From positions 1,136,501 to 1,200,500 of the forward strand of contig JAXDDX010000016.1 in NCBI GenBank assembly GCA_034670405.1: DNA of 64,000 bases. Reading direction: 5' to 3'. The notes below the pieces were generated by a model. The model made no database searches. It had not been told where the DNA came from and saw nothing but the letters and a program-made list of their open reading frames with translations. The translations under genes and the position numbers were made by a program. Of the stretch, positions 13,921 to 32,866 are shown piece by piece. Origin of the DNA: Hoplostethus atlanticus. Lineage: Eukaryota > Chordata > Actinopteri > Trachichthyiformes > Trachichthyidae. Positions within the stretch are counted from its first letter, which is position 1, and the number at the start of each line of letters is the position of its first letter.

Positions 13921-14362
13921 ATGCACATAGTTTAAGAGTGTTACAGACCATCAGTACCCTTGCATCAGTTTAGCAGTAGTCTAATATGGGTGCCAGATGT
14001 GAAGAAGCAACATTATCAATGGGTGTTGGGGACGGCATTGGTGAGTAATGCTGATATGCCGCTTTGAAAAATGTTGTGTTAGTTCTTCAGTGACATGAAG
14101 CATCTATTTTTAGTTTTCTTCTCTTCTTGTGTGGACTTCCAGTGAACAGGGGTCAAGGATAGGAAAGAAAAATAGAATGGGAATCCATGGAAAGTCCCCG
14201 CAGGAAAGCAATAAACTGATGTGTGTTACAGAGAGAAAAAGTGTTTGTGTGTCTGCCTGTGTGCGTACACAGAGGTCTATAGATTTGTGCGTGCATGTGT
14301 GTATGTGTGTGAGTGAGTGTGTGCGTGCGTGCATGTTGTATGCATGTAAATATGTGCATGCA

Positions 14363-14395
<33 letters not shown>

Positions 14396-16371
14396 ATTGA
14401 GAGTTCTGTAAATAGTTGTGGTTGTGTAGGTGCGGTATTTAGTGTTTGGTTTTTGGTCGCCACAGCAAAGTGACCTGATAAAAATCAAAAAGATTTATCA
14501 CATTCCAGTATTTGCATTCAGGAAGAAAGGGAGTGGATGCTACGTTGTGTTGGGTGAGGTCATGATCTACGATGGAGAGAGCAATAAAAGTAGGATAAGA
14601 GAGAGAATTAAAGGCTGAGAAAGATGGAGGAAAAACCACAAGAGATAAAGAGATCAGAGGGAGAAAAGTGGACGCTAAGCCACTAGTGTATGTGCGTGCA
14701 TGCACACATGCATGTGATGTTGCTCGTGCCTTTGCACCTGGTTCGAGAGGGGAGGAGAGGGGAGGGAAGCTAGGGATGGAAGAGCACAAAAGCAATGGAG
14801 ACAAAACATTGGACCACTAACATAAATGAGCTCTTATGAAAGATGGAGAGACATGAGAGACAAAGCAGCACATTCAATGAAAACATCAACACAAACAACT
14901 GGACGCAAACGGTACAAGGAAGAGGTTGCGTAATAGGTTACGGAAGCATTAAGTAATGTACACAACCTGTTTACACAAAGCCTTTCTCAGCACTCATTAT
15001 CGTAACGTTGTTATGTTCCTCTACTGATTGGAGCTGACGCATATCACATCAGTCATCGTCATTTACTCACATTCATTACTGAATCACTCATCTTTAATAA
15101 GACAAATGTACTGAGTACAGCAGTCTACTGTATGTGCAGTAGAACTCCATAAATCTGCATCCAGGTTGTTTATCCCCCTCTGGTGGCCATAGGGAGCAAT
15201 ACATCTGCTGTCTGGACTTCACAGTTTACAGCACAACTACAGCTGGGCAGTGGCACTGCGTCATTCCATCTTTTTATAGCTGCGACCCTGGAGTTTCCCT
15301 ACAGCCCTGTGTTGTCTGTCCCACTCGGAGCTCTCTTAGTCACTGCTTATGTTGTTCTCCTCTCTCCTTGTAGAAAACATCCTGTGGGTTCAGGTCATTT
15401 GCTCTTATTGTTGACGTTTGGGGAGGTTGAATGTCGGTGAACTCACACTGACCCCAATAAACCACACTCTTCTCAGTGAAAGCTACTGTCTCCAAGCACA
15501 GAAAGCAGTAATCTAATCTAGGTGCTGCGCTAATACTTTCCTCATGTCGCCACGACTTTTCTCGGGATGCACAAATTCTGCTGATGCAAATTACTGACGG
15601 GCAGCTCTGTGTCTTGTTTTCTCTTTCAGAAAGAGCATGCATTCGACTCAGATGTGGAGCCCCACAGGTTCAGGTCTCTGCCAGAAATGAGCAACAGATC
15701 AGCCAATGACCTCAACAACCTTGAGGTAACCGTCTAATACTCTGTGTGTGTATGTAAATGTGTGTGTGTTTTTCCAAAGTCCCATGTACATCTTGCCACA
15801 CCCATTCTAACTCTCTTAAATACGTCTGTGTCGTTTCCAGCTGAAGCCGACACTCTCTCAGCTGCATGCCGACCTGAAGCTGTATGAGCACCACTTTGAG
15901 TGGCTGAACAGGGTATCAAAGAAGCACCACCACCCCGCACTGCCGAAGCTGGGAGAGATGATCAAAGAAATGAAAGCTCTCATCAACCTGCTACACCGTC
16001 AGGTAACAGGTTACAAGTTACCCTGATGCTTGATTCTTACTTTTCTTCAGTCTACCATGTTGTTCCCTGTGGGTGTTGGCGGGAGAATGATGTGCCTTCT
16101 TCCACAGTAGCTTGTTATTACTGTCAGATTTAATCTATGATAGGCTCACAGTAGATCTAAACTACCTCTCTCCCTGTCTTCTTATCCATAGATGCTGAGA
16201 GTTGAGGCACCAAGGCTGACTCCGGTCTCCCCGTCACTCCCCCCTCACCTCACCTATCAGTTTGATGTCCTGCAGTCCTCCCATGAGCTGCTCCAGCAGT
16301 TCAAACTCTTCTGTGATTGGGCCTATCGAGCATTCATCAGCCTCAAGCCCAAGATATCTGCAGTACAATGA
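11769..16371 (+). CDS. il11: Interleukin-11 (five coding exons)
   Basis: Secreted four-helix cytokine that signals through IL-11 receptor alpha and gp130. Exons: 11769-11775, 12576-12733, 15630-15725, 15841-16002, 16192-16371; all joins are GT-AG, in frame, and give 200 residues (human IL-11 has 199). The first exon carries only two codons plus one base, as is typical for this family. Residues 1 to about 25 form a signal peptide with the hydrophobic core LIFSLLLAQLPVF. N-glycosylation sequons occur at SNQTK and SNRSA. Family signatures include HADLKLYEHHFEWLNR (helix B region) and the C-terminal HELLQQFKLFCDWAYRAF helix. Neighbouring znf628 and nat14 match the human 19q13.4 setting of IL11. 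Teleosts have two paralogues (il11a and il11b), and I cannot decide between them from one locus. Confidence 0.9.
13867..13919. repeat. (TG)n microsatellite in il11 intron 2
   Basis: A TG run with small interruptions at its left end, inside the 2.9-kb second intron of il11. A second TG tract lies in the same intron at about 14364-14394. Confidence 0.9.
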
Positions 16372-17810
16372 TGATCCATCACCTACAGTTATGGCTGCAG
16401 AGGCAGTAAGGATAAATGGAATCCCACCTCAGCCAAAGGGGAATCAGGACCATTTCAGTGTGCACCGTAGCCAATAGCATCCCTAAGACGCCCAAACTTC
16501 AACCCATGTAATGTGTGTTGAGGAATGTGTCTTTCCATCAGAGCCAATGAGGATGCGTTATACTGCAGCCGTTATCATTCACCTTAAGGCAAACTGCCAA
16601 TTTAACTATGATGAACATGTCATGATTCCCCAACCTATCTCCTAAAGGCTTTGTTCATGACCATGTTATTTATGTATTTATTTATTTATTGACTGTAAGT
16701 AATTTATTTAATGTTATTTATTTAATTTTGTGATGTGTCACATCTTTATTTCTTTATCAACGTGAATTTAGTTGCCTGCATCTTTGTACTCTTTTTCTCA
16801 TCCTCAAAAAAAACGAATGAAAAAAAATGAGCACACACAGTAGCACTTCTTGAATCTGTAGCTCTGATACTGATTTTGTTTCAAACTAACTTAATTTACT
16901 CTAGTCTTTATGTATTTATTCAGAAAATAATACTTCCAGTAGATGTAGCATACATTTGGGGCAGCCAAGGTTTTTCTATCTCTCTCTTTTACAGTCCACT
17001 TTAAAAATACATTTCAGAAGATGTTGCTAATGGAACGTTCCAAATATGTTAAATGTGCGACCTATTAACGTTTAAATTGATGGCCTAAAAAATTGCATTT
17101 ATCTGTACTTGTCAGGATGGTACCAAAACAGAAGAGCATAGACGGTTACATTTGTGCCACAGGCTGAGTTTCTATTTACAGTGCCTGTTCCTCCCATCCT
17201 GCATGAGGAGGCATATCTAACGTTGTGGTAAAGTTGTATGAATGTGCCCTGTTGCTGAGCACTGATGGACCTGATTAGATTCTTTGCACAAACATGTTAG
17301 GATTAGCCTCTTGGATGAATGAGATGGCTGATTCTGAACCTGTGCCTTGGGGAATAAAATGATTTTTTTGTTAACTTAAACACCCCAAGCCTTAAAATAC
17401 TATGTATTGTGATACTATGGTTCTGTACAGGTGTACATAAATGCACAAGAATGTAAATTGTTGCATACAATGCTATTGTGTATTATATTGTTTTCTACAA
17501 TATAATGTAGAATACTTTACCAATTCTATCACTATCATTTTGTTTTTTAATATTATTCTATTCTAGTATTTGTTACAGTATTGACTATTTATTTAAGTTA
17601 CTTGGTGGAACTATTTATTTTGTGCTGCAGAGGAGCAAGCCTCCTATCTTTTGTACTTTTATACTGTTTTTATTCTTATTTACTATTATATCATTATGTT
17701 TAAATTATTGTTGTATCATCAAGATGCCTCTTCCACACACTGATTGGCCTCAATGTGAAATATGTGCCTTGGTGAAATAAATAATAAAGAATGTGCGCAA
17801 AAGGATCGAG
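16372..17810 (+). other. il11 3' UTR with polyadenylation signals
   Basis: This AT-rich non-coding stretch runs from the il11 stop codon to two overlapping AATAAA signals at 17776-17781 and 17783-17788. No other coding sequence is visible. The end near 17810 is inferred from the signals only. Confidence 0.7.
16668..16724 (+). promoter_or_regulatory. AU-rich element in the il11 3' UTR
   Basis: Eight ATTTA pentamers, several overlapping, occur within 57 bases starting about 300 bases after the il11 stop codon. They include TTATTTATT-type nonamers. Such class II AU-rich elements recruit TTP/ZFP36 or HuR-type proteins and destabilise cytokine mRNAs. A second, weaker AT-rich cluster follows at about 17585-17700. 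Confidence 0.8.
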
Positions 17811-18129
17811 AGTAACTTTATTTAATTCCTACAACACTCCATGGCCCACCTAACGAAAGGTGGGGCAGGCATATACAAATACTACATTACCCAGAAAGCC
17901 GTGCGCCACAATGAGAATAGAAAAGAGAAACGTCTGACCATCTAAAACATTGTATATATCCTTTTTGAAGATCTTTGAGTATTCAGGTTGTTGCTGAAGT
18001 GAATTTTGTCCAATTTGAAGGTTGGAAATAGTTTGAAATCAGGTTCAAACCCCAAATTTTGACTGTTGAAGCTGTTGACCAATGGTACTAGGTCATTTAT
18101 TGTCAGACACAGCCAATAGCCATCGCTGT

Positions 18130-18270
18130 TCTTAGAGGGCGGCATCGGGTGGAGAACTGCGAGTTAGTTTGCGCTGGGTTTATTGTTAAGGTTGTGTGGA
18201 TTAGCACTGCGGAACCCAATTCCTTTTCATAATATCAACATTATAGCATTACGATGAGTTAATCCTACAA
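18130..18270 (+). other. Possible non-coding first exon of znf628
   Basis: A consensus donor (CAAG followed by GTGAGT) ends at 18270, and a matching acceptor (TTTTTTTTTCAG) precedes 18713, where the exon holding the znf628 start codon begins. The 5' boundary is a guess. A short upstream open frame (about 18773-18817) precedes the main start codon and could dampen translation. Confidence 0.4.
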
Positions 18271-18589
18271 GGTGAGTATTGGTTCGACTTGTATTCATGT
18301 CGAGCAATTTAGCGAAGCAATTCCGCATTGACGAGGGCTTGGTTACGTTTGCAGGCCACTAACAGTTGATAGTTAAGACTGTCATTTTTGTGTATTTTGC
18401 CTGCCGGCTTTCTAAGCTAACACGTTGAACTAAGGTACATGCGTAATGTACCTTCATGTGTAGCTTAGCTGTAGCCTCTGTATGTGTATTGCTAGGCTGC
18501 ACCGCAGTGCGGGGACAGACAAACAGAATGATGGCCAGGGGAAAGACATCAGGGAGGGGGAGACTGGCTGGACAGACAGGAAGGAGGGA

Positions 18590-18636
18590 GGCAGGGGTGG
18601 GAAGGAGGGAGGGAGGGAGGGAGGGGAGGCAGGGGT
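18590..18636 (+). repeat. GGGA-repeat tract with G-quadruplex potential
   Basis: Many GGG runs with one-base spacers occur about 80 bases before the splice acceptor of the second znf628 exon. The pattern satisfies the usual G3 loop quadruplex rule on the + (transcribed RNA) strand. Confidence 0.7.
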
Positions 18637-18889
18637 GGAATTTAAAGGGGACAGCCGGTACGGGAGTTATCAAGTTAAAGGTATTTATTTTTTTTTCATT
18701 TTTTTTTTTCAGAATTGATTTGAGCTACTTGGAAAGACAACTGGAGGACTTTATCAAAGAAACAGAAGGGACAATGAATAAAGGTGGAAAAGCAGCAATG
18801 ATACTGCACCAAAACTGATCCACACCTACTTCCAAGGAACACCTGCATCTGTTTCCCCCGAGGCCTCCCCCCACCAGCACCTTCTGGTC

Positions 18890-24606
<5,717 letters not shown>

Positions 24607-24831
24607 AATCAGTTTGGGTTTAAGTATTTCTGTTCTCAGATCATGAAGCGTGTTAGCACTTTGATCAGTTTGGGATCTTGTTGGAAGTGAGAGAGTTCAG
24701 AGTAGTACTGTGTTGTAATGCCGTGGTGCCACAAACTAGAAATGTTATACATTTCAAATAGGCTGTTTATGGACCTTGGAAAATATAGTTTAAGTTATAC
24801 TGTCGTTGGCAGTTTAAATTTTTGTTTTGTT

Positions 24832-24894
24832 AATAAATGTGTATATGGCCCACTTTCATCAGAAGTGATATTAGTACATATTATTATTAATAAA
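24832..24894 (+). other. znf628 polyadenylation signals
   Basis: Two AATAAA hexamers at 24832-24837 and 24889-24894 lie 226-288 bases after the znf628 stop codon. Confidence 0.65.
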
Positions 24895-25169
24895 GCTGTT
24901 GATACGTTGTATCGATACCTTGTTGTTTCCCTTGCTTTCTTTACTATTTGTAGTTTGTTTGTTTTTTAGCTCCGGCAAAATCTAGACTCCTACTAAGGAA
25001 ACGACTCTTTTACGGTTACGTCGCTTTTCCCATTCACGTACCCTCTGCGCAGTGCAGATTCTCCGTACGCAATTAGCGTAGAACGACAAATCAGAAACGT
25101 GCAAGTGAAGATAAAGTGAGTAACTTTGTATTCAGAATTCCGCCTCTACGACGTCTTTAGTTATTCAAT

Positions 25170-25265
25170 CAAACGTACAAAACCGGTCCGGGCTACACAA
25201 CGAACTGCGAGAAATTGTCACCATTTATCTGCCTTGAACGTTATTTGAGCACCGTACTGCAGAAG
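25170..25265 (+). other. Possible non-coding first exon and promoter area of nat14
   Basis: The sequence at about 24970-25270 is richer in CpG than its surroundings and ends with a good donor (CAGAAG followed by GTAAGC at 25266). It lies about 570 bases upstream of the nat14 start codon and 280 bases after the last znf628 polyadenylation signal. The exon start is unknown. Confidence 0.4.
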
Positions 25266-25838
25266 GTAAGCGGACCCAGCAGCTGGGGCTTTATTCCTGC
25301 GTCAGGGCGCTCGATATTCACCGCACCACATTGTAATAACCATATAAGGATTTCAACAAGGTCCTTCGCTTTCGACTATCTGTTAGATGATAGCTGTCAG
25401 TATCGCCGAACGTGCAGTTGAAAGCGACAGTGACTTGCATTGTCTAAGTATAGAGCAACGGTGAACAGATGCACGCTACAAATCCTCAGTATAATCCCCG
25501 ATCTGTCTTTGTTGTTTGGAGCCATCGTGGGTGTGATGCTACACTTTAACAGTTGGCTCATTTCAGATGTGTGTGCACAGAACTCACATTGCCTAAACTG
25601 ATCATTTTCTGGACAGTGACATATGTAAACTAATACAACCTTAATCTCTGTTATTATGAAGCTACCCTGCCTGTAAATATGCACCAAATATCCCAACAAT
25701 ACATTTCATCTCTGCTTTTTCTTCTGTGTAACCTCCTTGTAATGTATTTTTCAAGGGTCCCTGTGCCCACGGTGTGGATGTGGGTGTTAGTGCCTGTCTG
25801 TGTGTAGCAGGCCCACTGTGTGACTATAAAGCCTAGAC

Positions 25839-27041
25839 ATGGTGAAGCTGGAGCTGGATCAGGTGGTGTTGAGGAGGATGAGGGAGGACGACATAGAGGT
25901 GGTCAAAGCCCTCATCAAGGTTTGTACCACGCACACAGACGATGTACTGGCTTTGTTGACATATCACTAATATCAATCTCTGGGGAAAAGGAAATTTCAG
26001 CAACACTTCCAGTACTGAGAGCAAAGATTTACTTCGGCAGATGGCCTCCATCTGGGTTTGTGCTGGGATCTCCTCTTTCCTGTCCATTCCATGCCCCTTG
26101 TTAGAGGGTGAATACTTTCTCACCTAATATCAAGCCCTCTCTCTTTCCAGGAGGGCTGTGAGGGGACAGAAAACCGTCTCATCCTCCACATCCTCACTCG
26201 CCCACTCTGCCTCTTCATCCTGGCCATTTTCTCCTCAGTCCTCCGCTGCCTCGTTCACTCCTTCATCCTGGCGCTTGCTATTCCTGTCTTCCTGCTAATC
26301 ATCTTTCTCAAGATCACCATGCCGCGGTCCACAGGGGTCCTGGGTACCAGTCGCCCTTACTGGGACTATGTGGGCAGCAGCCACAGGGGGACGCAGGAAG
26401 AGACACTGCTGAATCCATACTGCAGGATCAGTGGCAAGCCACCGGGGACAAAGAAGGTTAGCCGACTGGTTTGCTGAAGTTAGTTAGTTCTTTGGGTAGA
26501 TTTCATTCCACCTGAGAATCGTTTCCTGAAAACTAACTGGGCACTTCATATTGCAGTAATATCATTAAATCTTATTTCTTTTACTCAGCCAAGGCGCAGA
26601 ATCAGACCCAAAGACAAGGAGAAGGAGAAGGAGATATCGACAGAGAAGATCGACCCAGAAAGGGAACAGGCAGCGGGTCAGGTTTGGCTGGCAGACTGCG
26701 AAGGGGAGATTGTGGGCTGCGTGTTCAGAGAGAGCGAGAAGCGAGTGGGCATCAGGAGGATCTGCAGGGTAGTGGTAGGCTGCTGGTACCGCAGGGAGGG
26801 CCTGGGCAGGCTGCTCGTCCAGAGTCTGGAACAGAGCGAGAGGGACGCTGGGGCACACAGAGTCTACACCCATGTCCCCTACCCCTCTAAGGTAGGGGAG
26901 GTCTTCTTCAGGAAGCTGGGCTACCGGCAGCTGGGTGAGGGAACTGATGAAGGAGAGGATGAGGAGGAGGAGAAGCTGGAGACTCCAGAGAGAGGCTTTC
27001 TGGGCTTCCCCCTCACCAAGGTGTTTTACAAAGACCTGTAA
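25839..27041 (+). CDS. nat14: N-acetyltransferase 14 (GNAT family, membrane-anchored)
   Basis: Probable N-acetyltransferase of the NAT8-like GNAT group; its physiological substrate is not settled. Exons: 25839-25919, 26151-26456, 26589-27041; all joins are in phase and give 279 residues, longer than human NAT14 (206). An in-frame TAG lies just before the ATG, so the start is secure. The N-terminus MVKLELDQVVLRRMREDDIE resembles the family start. Residues 46-80 form a long hydrophobic hairpin or membrane segment. The acetyl-CoA-binding motif appears as RREGLGRLL at about residues 197-205, followed by the FFRKLGYRQLGE strand-helix. The protein ends YKDL (human SKDL). The extra length lies in a lysine/glutamate-rich linker after the membrane segment and an acidic insertion near the C-terminus. 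The position after znf628 matches human 19q13.4. Confidence 0.9.
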
Positions 27042-30000
27042 TGGAGTGCACATGGAGTCATTGAGGAAGGAATGGGGAGAAGGAAAAGTGAGCCCAGGAG
27101 TGACTAAAGGTAAAGGAGAGATAACAGAAGAATAAGTCACGTATCAGCTCTGAAGGTCATAGTGTCATAGCAGCAACATGTTGGGATACTTGTTTAAGTT
27201 CATAATTTATTTGAAGCTTTATTTGTGTTATTTATGCCAGTATTTATTTATTGTATGTATTGCTGTTACAATGGTTAATTTTTTAAAGTATATTTTTCAT
27301 ATTCATACCATTTAAAGCAACAAGCCAACAATCTTCTAATTTTTATAAAACTAAGGTAATTTATTATTACATCAACATGCACTAACATGCTGTTCTCTCA
27401 ACATCATTGTTGTTTGTAATGAAGTCAAATATTTTATGTAAAATGTGTGTATTTGTAAAACCAATATGTTCGTGTGGTTCTTTTTACAAAGTGTGTGTGT
27501 GTGCGTGTGTGCGCGCATGTGTGTGTGTGCACGTGCACGTGTGTGTGTGCACGTGCATGCAGGTGTGTGCGCAACCTTACAGATGTGTAGGAGGATGTAC
27601 AGTTGCTGTATAGGAAGTACGTGTGGTTTAAATGAATCTGCAGGATTCGTCTCCTTTTATCTTTCTGCAACCTCTATTTACTGCAGCGTATCTTCAGCTA
27701 CAGTGTGCACCTCTATCTATGAGTCTGCAAATTATCCACTGCTTACCTTTCCTCCTCTTTACCCATTCTCTCATCCTGGTGTTCCTCAGGGCAGGATGAT
27801 CAGCAACTCCATTATTTTTAGGTTGTGCTTCATTAAAGGCCTTTAATGGTGCTAAATATTTACCATTACTCAGTAAATATTTTATTTATTTCTAAGAGTT
27901 AGTAAAAACCACCTACTTAAAATGACCTGAACATAAGACAGTGTTTACATTACATTATTTGCATTGTACATTTCAGAATAGCACATCAAATATATGTAAC
28001 TGCAGAAGTAGTGTGACTCATCATGAAGTTGTGTGGTTTGCAGGTGAACAGCAGTTTATCTGACTATATGGGGATACGCAACGCCTCTGTTGAGGCTAAC
28101 CTGAATATGGTTAACAGCCCCTCGCTCTCGCATTGCTTAACTTCGCACTGCTAACCTCAAACACTCAGCATTGTATTAATCTGCCACACTTACACTCCAC
28201 AGGATGTTTGTACAGTGTTAGTGTGTGTGGGAGGGAGACATACTTCACCTGATGCGAGTACAAAGCAAATTTTGTTTAGTATAAAATGTATTGATCATGC
28301 ACAATACCTCTCTAGTGGAAAATCACGTCGTTATCATCGATTAAATAAGCATGCACAACCAATGACACAACAATACATGTAACATGCACGAGAAAGTATG
28401 TGGGCAGGTTGTTTTCACCTTTTAAAAACTTTCCTTCTGACACTTCCTGGTCATCGTCAGGTTCTTTCTGCATGACTGGCAAAGAGCAGACACCTGTTAG
28501 CTGGGCCTCTAATCGACTGATCTGTAGCTATTATTGTTGTCAGGAAACAGATGTGAATTCACGCCACTGGAAAGAAAGCCTGTTTGTGACTGTGGTCATG
28601 TGCGTCTGCACGGTATGGCTCTGTGTGTGTGTGTAGGGTGTGGGCGGGTGGGTTTCGGAAAGTATGACATGGCATTTCCTGAAGCCGGTTCCTGCCGCTG
28701 GGTTAAATGCACAGCCATGTCTGCCCATACTGTAGTACTCCGCCACACACACACAGTGCATGAGAGGAGTGGTAGTGCACGTGAGCGTTCACGTCTGACT
28801 GTAAGATGACCTTGGTCAACTGTGGTCAAAGCCAGAGAGCTGGGTGGGAAGTGGTTACATATAGTTTGGCATCTAATCATCTTGAAACCAAATAGACACA
28901 TGCACACGCTCAACTGTGCAGAGACCTTAGTGCATTGTCAGAGTAATGCAATATGATGTGAGGTTGGTCACAGTTGACATCCAGTCATTCTCTCATGCAG
29001 ACACACATGCACACGAATCACTTTAAATTTTGGGGCACCACACAATCATAGCATAAATTAGAAAAATGTGTTCCAGATGATGTATAACATATAGACTGTG
29101 TTAATGACACACTCACACAGATGGCTAAGACACACATACACACATAAACACCCACACAGATGAGCTCCAAAAACAGCCACCCTGGGAAACGGTGAATTCC
29201 CCAAACCACAGAGTGCATGAGAGGGTGAGGGGAGTCATGGGAAAGCAGGACGCTTGCATGCAGTGCCACTGGGCAGGCGGACAGGACCAGAGCTAAAACA
29301 GACAGAGCGAAAGAAGAGAAGAGCGCAAAATAAAACACATCCTGATTTGGCAAGGATGGATTACAACATCTGATGGTTCAAAGGCTGGTGGGTAAGATTT
29401 ATCCACACATTGTGGTCGGTCAGCTGGTCAGCCAGTCTAGCAGAGACGTTGGGTGAAAAAGGTCAATTACAGTTCTGCTCCCAGCTTGACACAGTTTGGG
29501 AAAACCCAAATCAGAGGCCTCGGTAGGTGTCAAGGCCTCTGAGGTCTGGGAACGCCCATGGCTCCCCCAAATCTGGGGCCCTGAGGGGGAAGACTTGTTA
29601 GGTGGAAAGGTTGAGTAGGAGGAGGCGGTTGTTCTCCCATGGATCAAGGTGAGAAGGTATCTGGAAGTTTTTATTGAATGATCTGGGAAAACCAAAGTGG
29701 AAGGGCTGGTGACTGGGTGAGGTTTAAGTGTTTGGAAAGTTCCAGCCAGTTGGCTGAGTTTATTGACGTATGTGAAAAACTCCAAAGGTTACAAATCACG
29801 TCAAACAGTGCTGGATTCATGTGTGGTCGCTCAGATTATTTTGTTAATTCTGTGTTGTGTAATGTCTCCCCAATAAAAAATCTTTATTGCCCTATATTAT
29901 TCCCACAGAATGGTTTATTTTCAATCATTACGTGCAATAAAGTTATTTTCCAGCACACATAAAAACCATGCCTAACTGGAAGACAAAAACACATGACACA

Positions 30001-30280
30001 TGAACAATCCATTTATAGCTGTGATTGTCTTGCAGAATGATAATGCAGTCTAATCTATTACTCCCCACCCACAAACATATTTTGAAAAATCTCTGTCCAA
30101 CCAGAGACGGTCTCTATTGTACGCAAGCTGTTTATGTTTAGATGTATATGGTCTCTGTTCCTCCCTCTACCCCCCCCCCCCCACCCCACCCCCCATCCCC
30201 CATACACACACTCAGTCTCATTTACCTCCAGTTATCACCCACGCCTGCCGATTGACTATGAGCAAGACCCATCTCTCGAA
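27042..30280. other. Intergenic region between nat14 and aicda
   Basis: No exon could be supported. Contents include AT-rich nat14 3' flank, a TG/GCGTG alternating purine-pyrimidine stretch at about 27489-27560, and several C-rich runs just before aicda at about 30169-30200. The aicda promoter must lie at the right end, but no clear TATA box was seen. Confidence 0.5.
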
Positions 30281-32348
<2,068 letters not shown>

Positions 32349-32854
32349 GCCCACTATGTCCTCCTCTGGTGCTGTCATGATAGTGAAAAGGGCATGTTGA
32401 TGTTGGTCCATCACTACAAATACTGATCTGAACTGAGATTTTTTTGTTGTTGCTTACTTGTGTTGCCATTTGTCATGAGAGCTTGTGGCTTTTTGTTGAA
32501 TTCTTTATCAATATTATTATTGTGTTAATGTGTAATAAAATAATATACCATGTTACATTCACGTGTGTTGTTTACATCCTTATTCCACTATAATACACTA
32601 TGATATTCCTCTGTGGTACTGAAAGGTGAGCTTATAATGACCTTTACTTTATGGTATAATATACTTTTAGTTCTGCTGTGGTGTTTGTATAGTATATTTC
32701 TGGACAAGGTCAGCTAAATGCGCAACTTGCAGATGATGGTATATTAAGGTAGTGAATTTGTGCGCAAATACACCGTCTATTACGCTCACGTAAACGTTAA
32801 CGCCACACGGACACGACACACCGTCACACCGACAGACGCCGATTGAATAAAAGT

Positions 32855-32866
32855 CAAGATGGCGAC
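32855..32866 (+). promoter_or_regulatory. YY1-like element over the necap1 start codon
   Basis: The sequence AAGATGGCGAC, close to the YY1 consensus AAGATGGCGGC, overlaps the necap1 initiator ATG. YY1 sites at this position are common in TATA-less housekeeping promoters. The preceding 100 bases are CpG-richer than the aicda side and have no TATA box. Confidence 0.5.

Noticed and set aside
17942..18145. Minus-strand 67-residue open frame beginning MPPSKNSDGYW
   Set aside because: No domain, no splice partners, and it lies in the gap between il11 and the znf628 first exon. The AT-rich sequence could yield this by chance.
27489..27560. Possible regulatory array of repeated GCACGTGCA words
   Set aside because: The repeats are part of a TG/CG alternating purine-pyrimidine stretch. 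The embedded CACGTG E-boxes follow from simple sequence, so no regulator is claimed.
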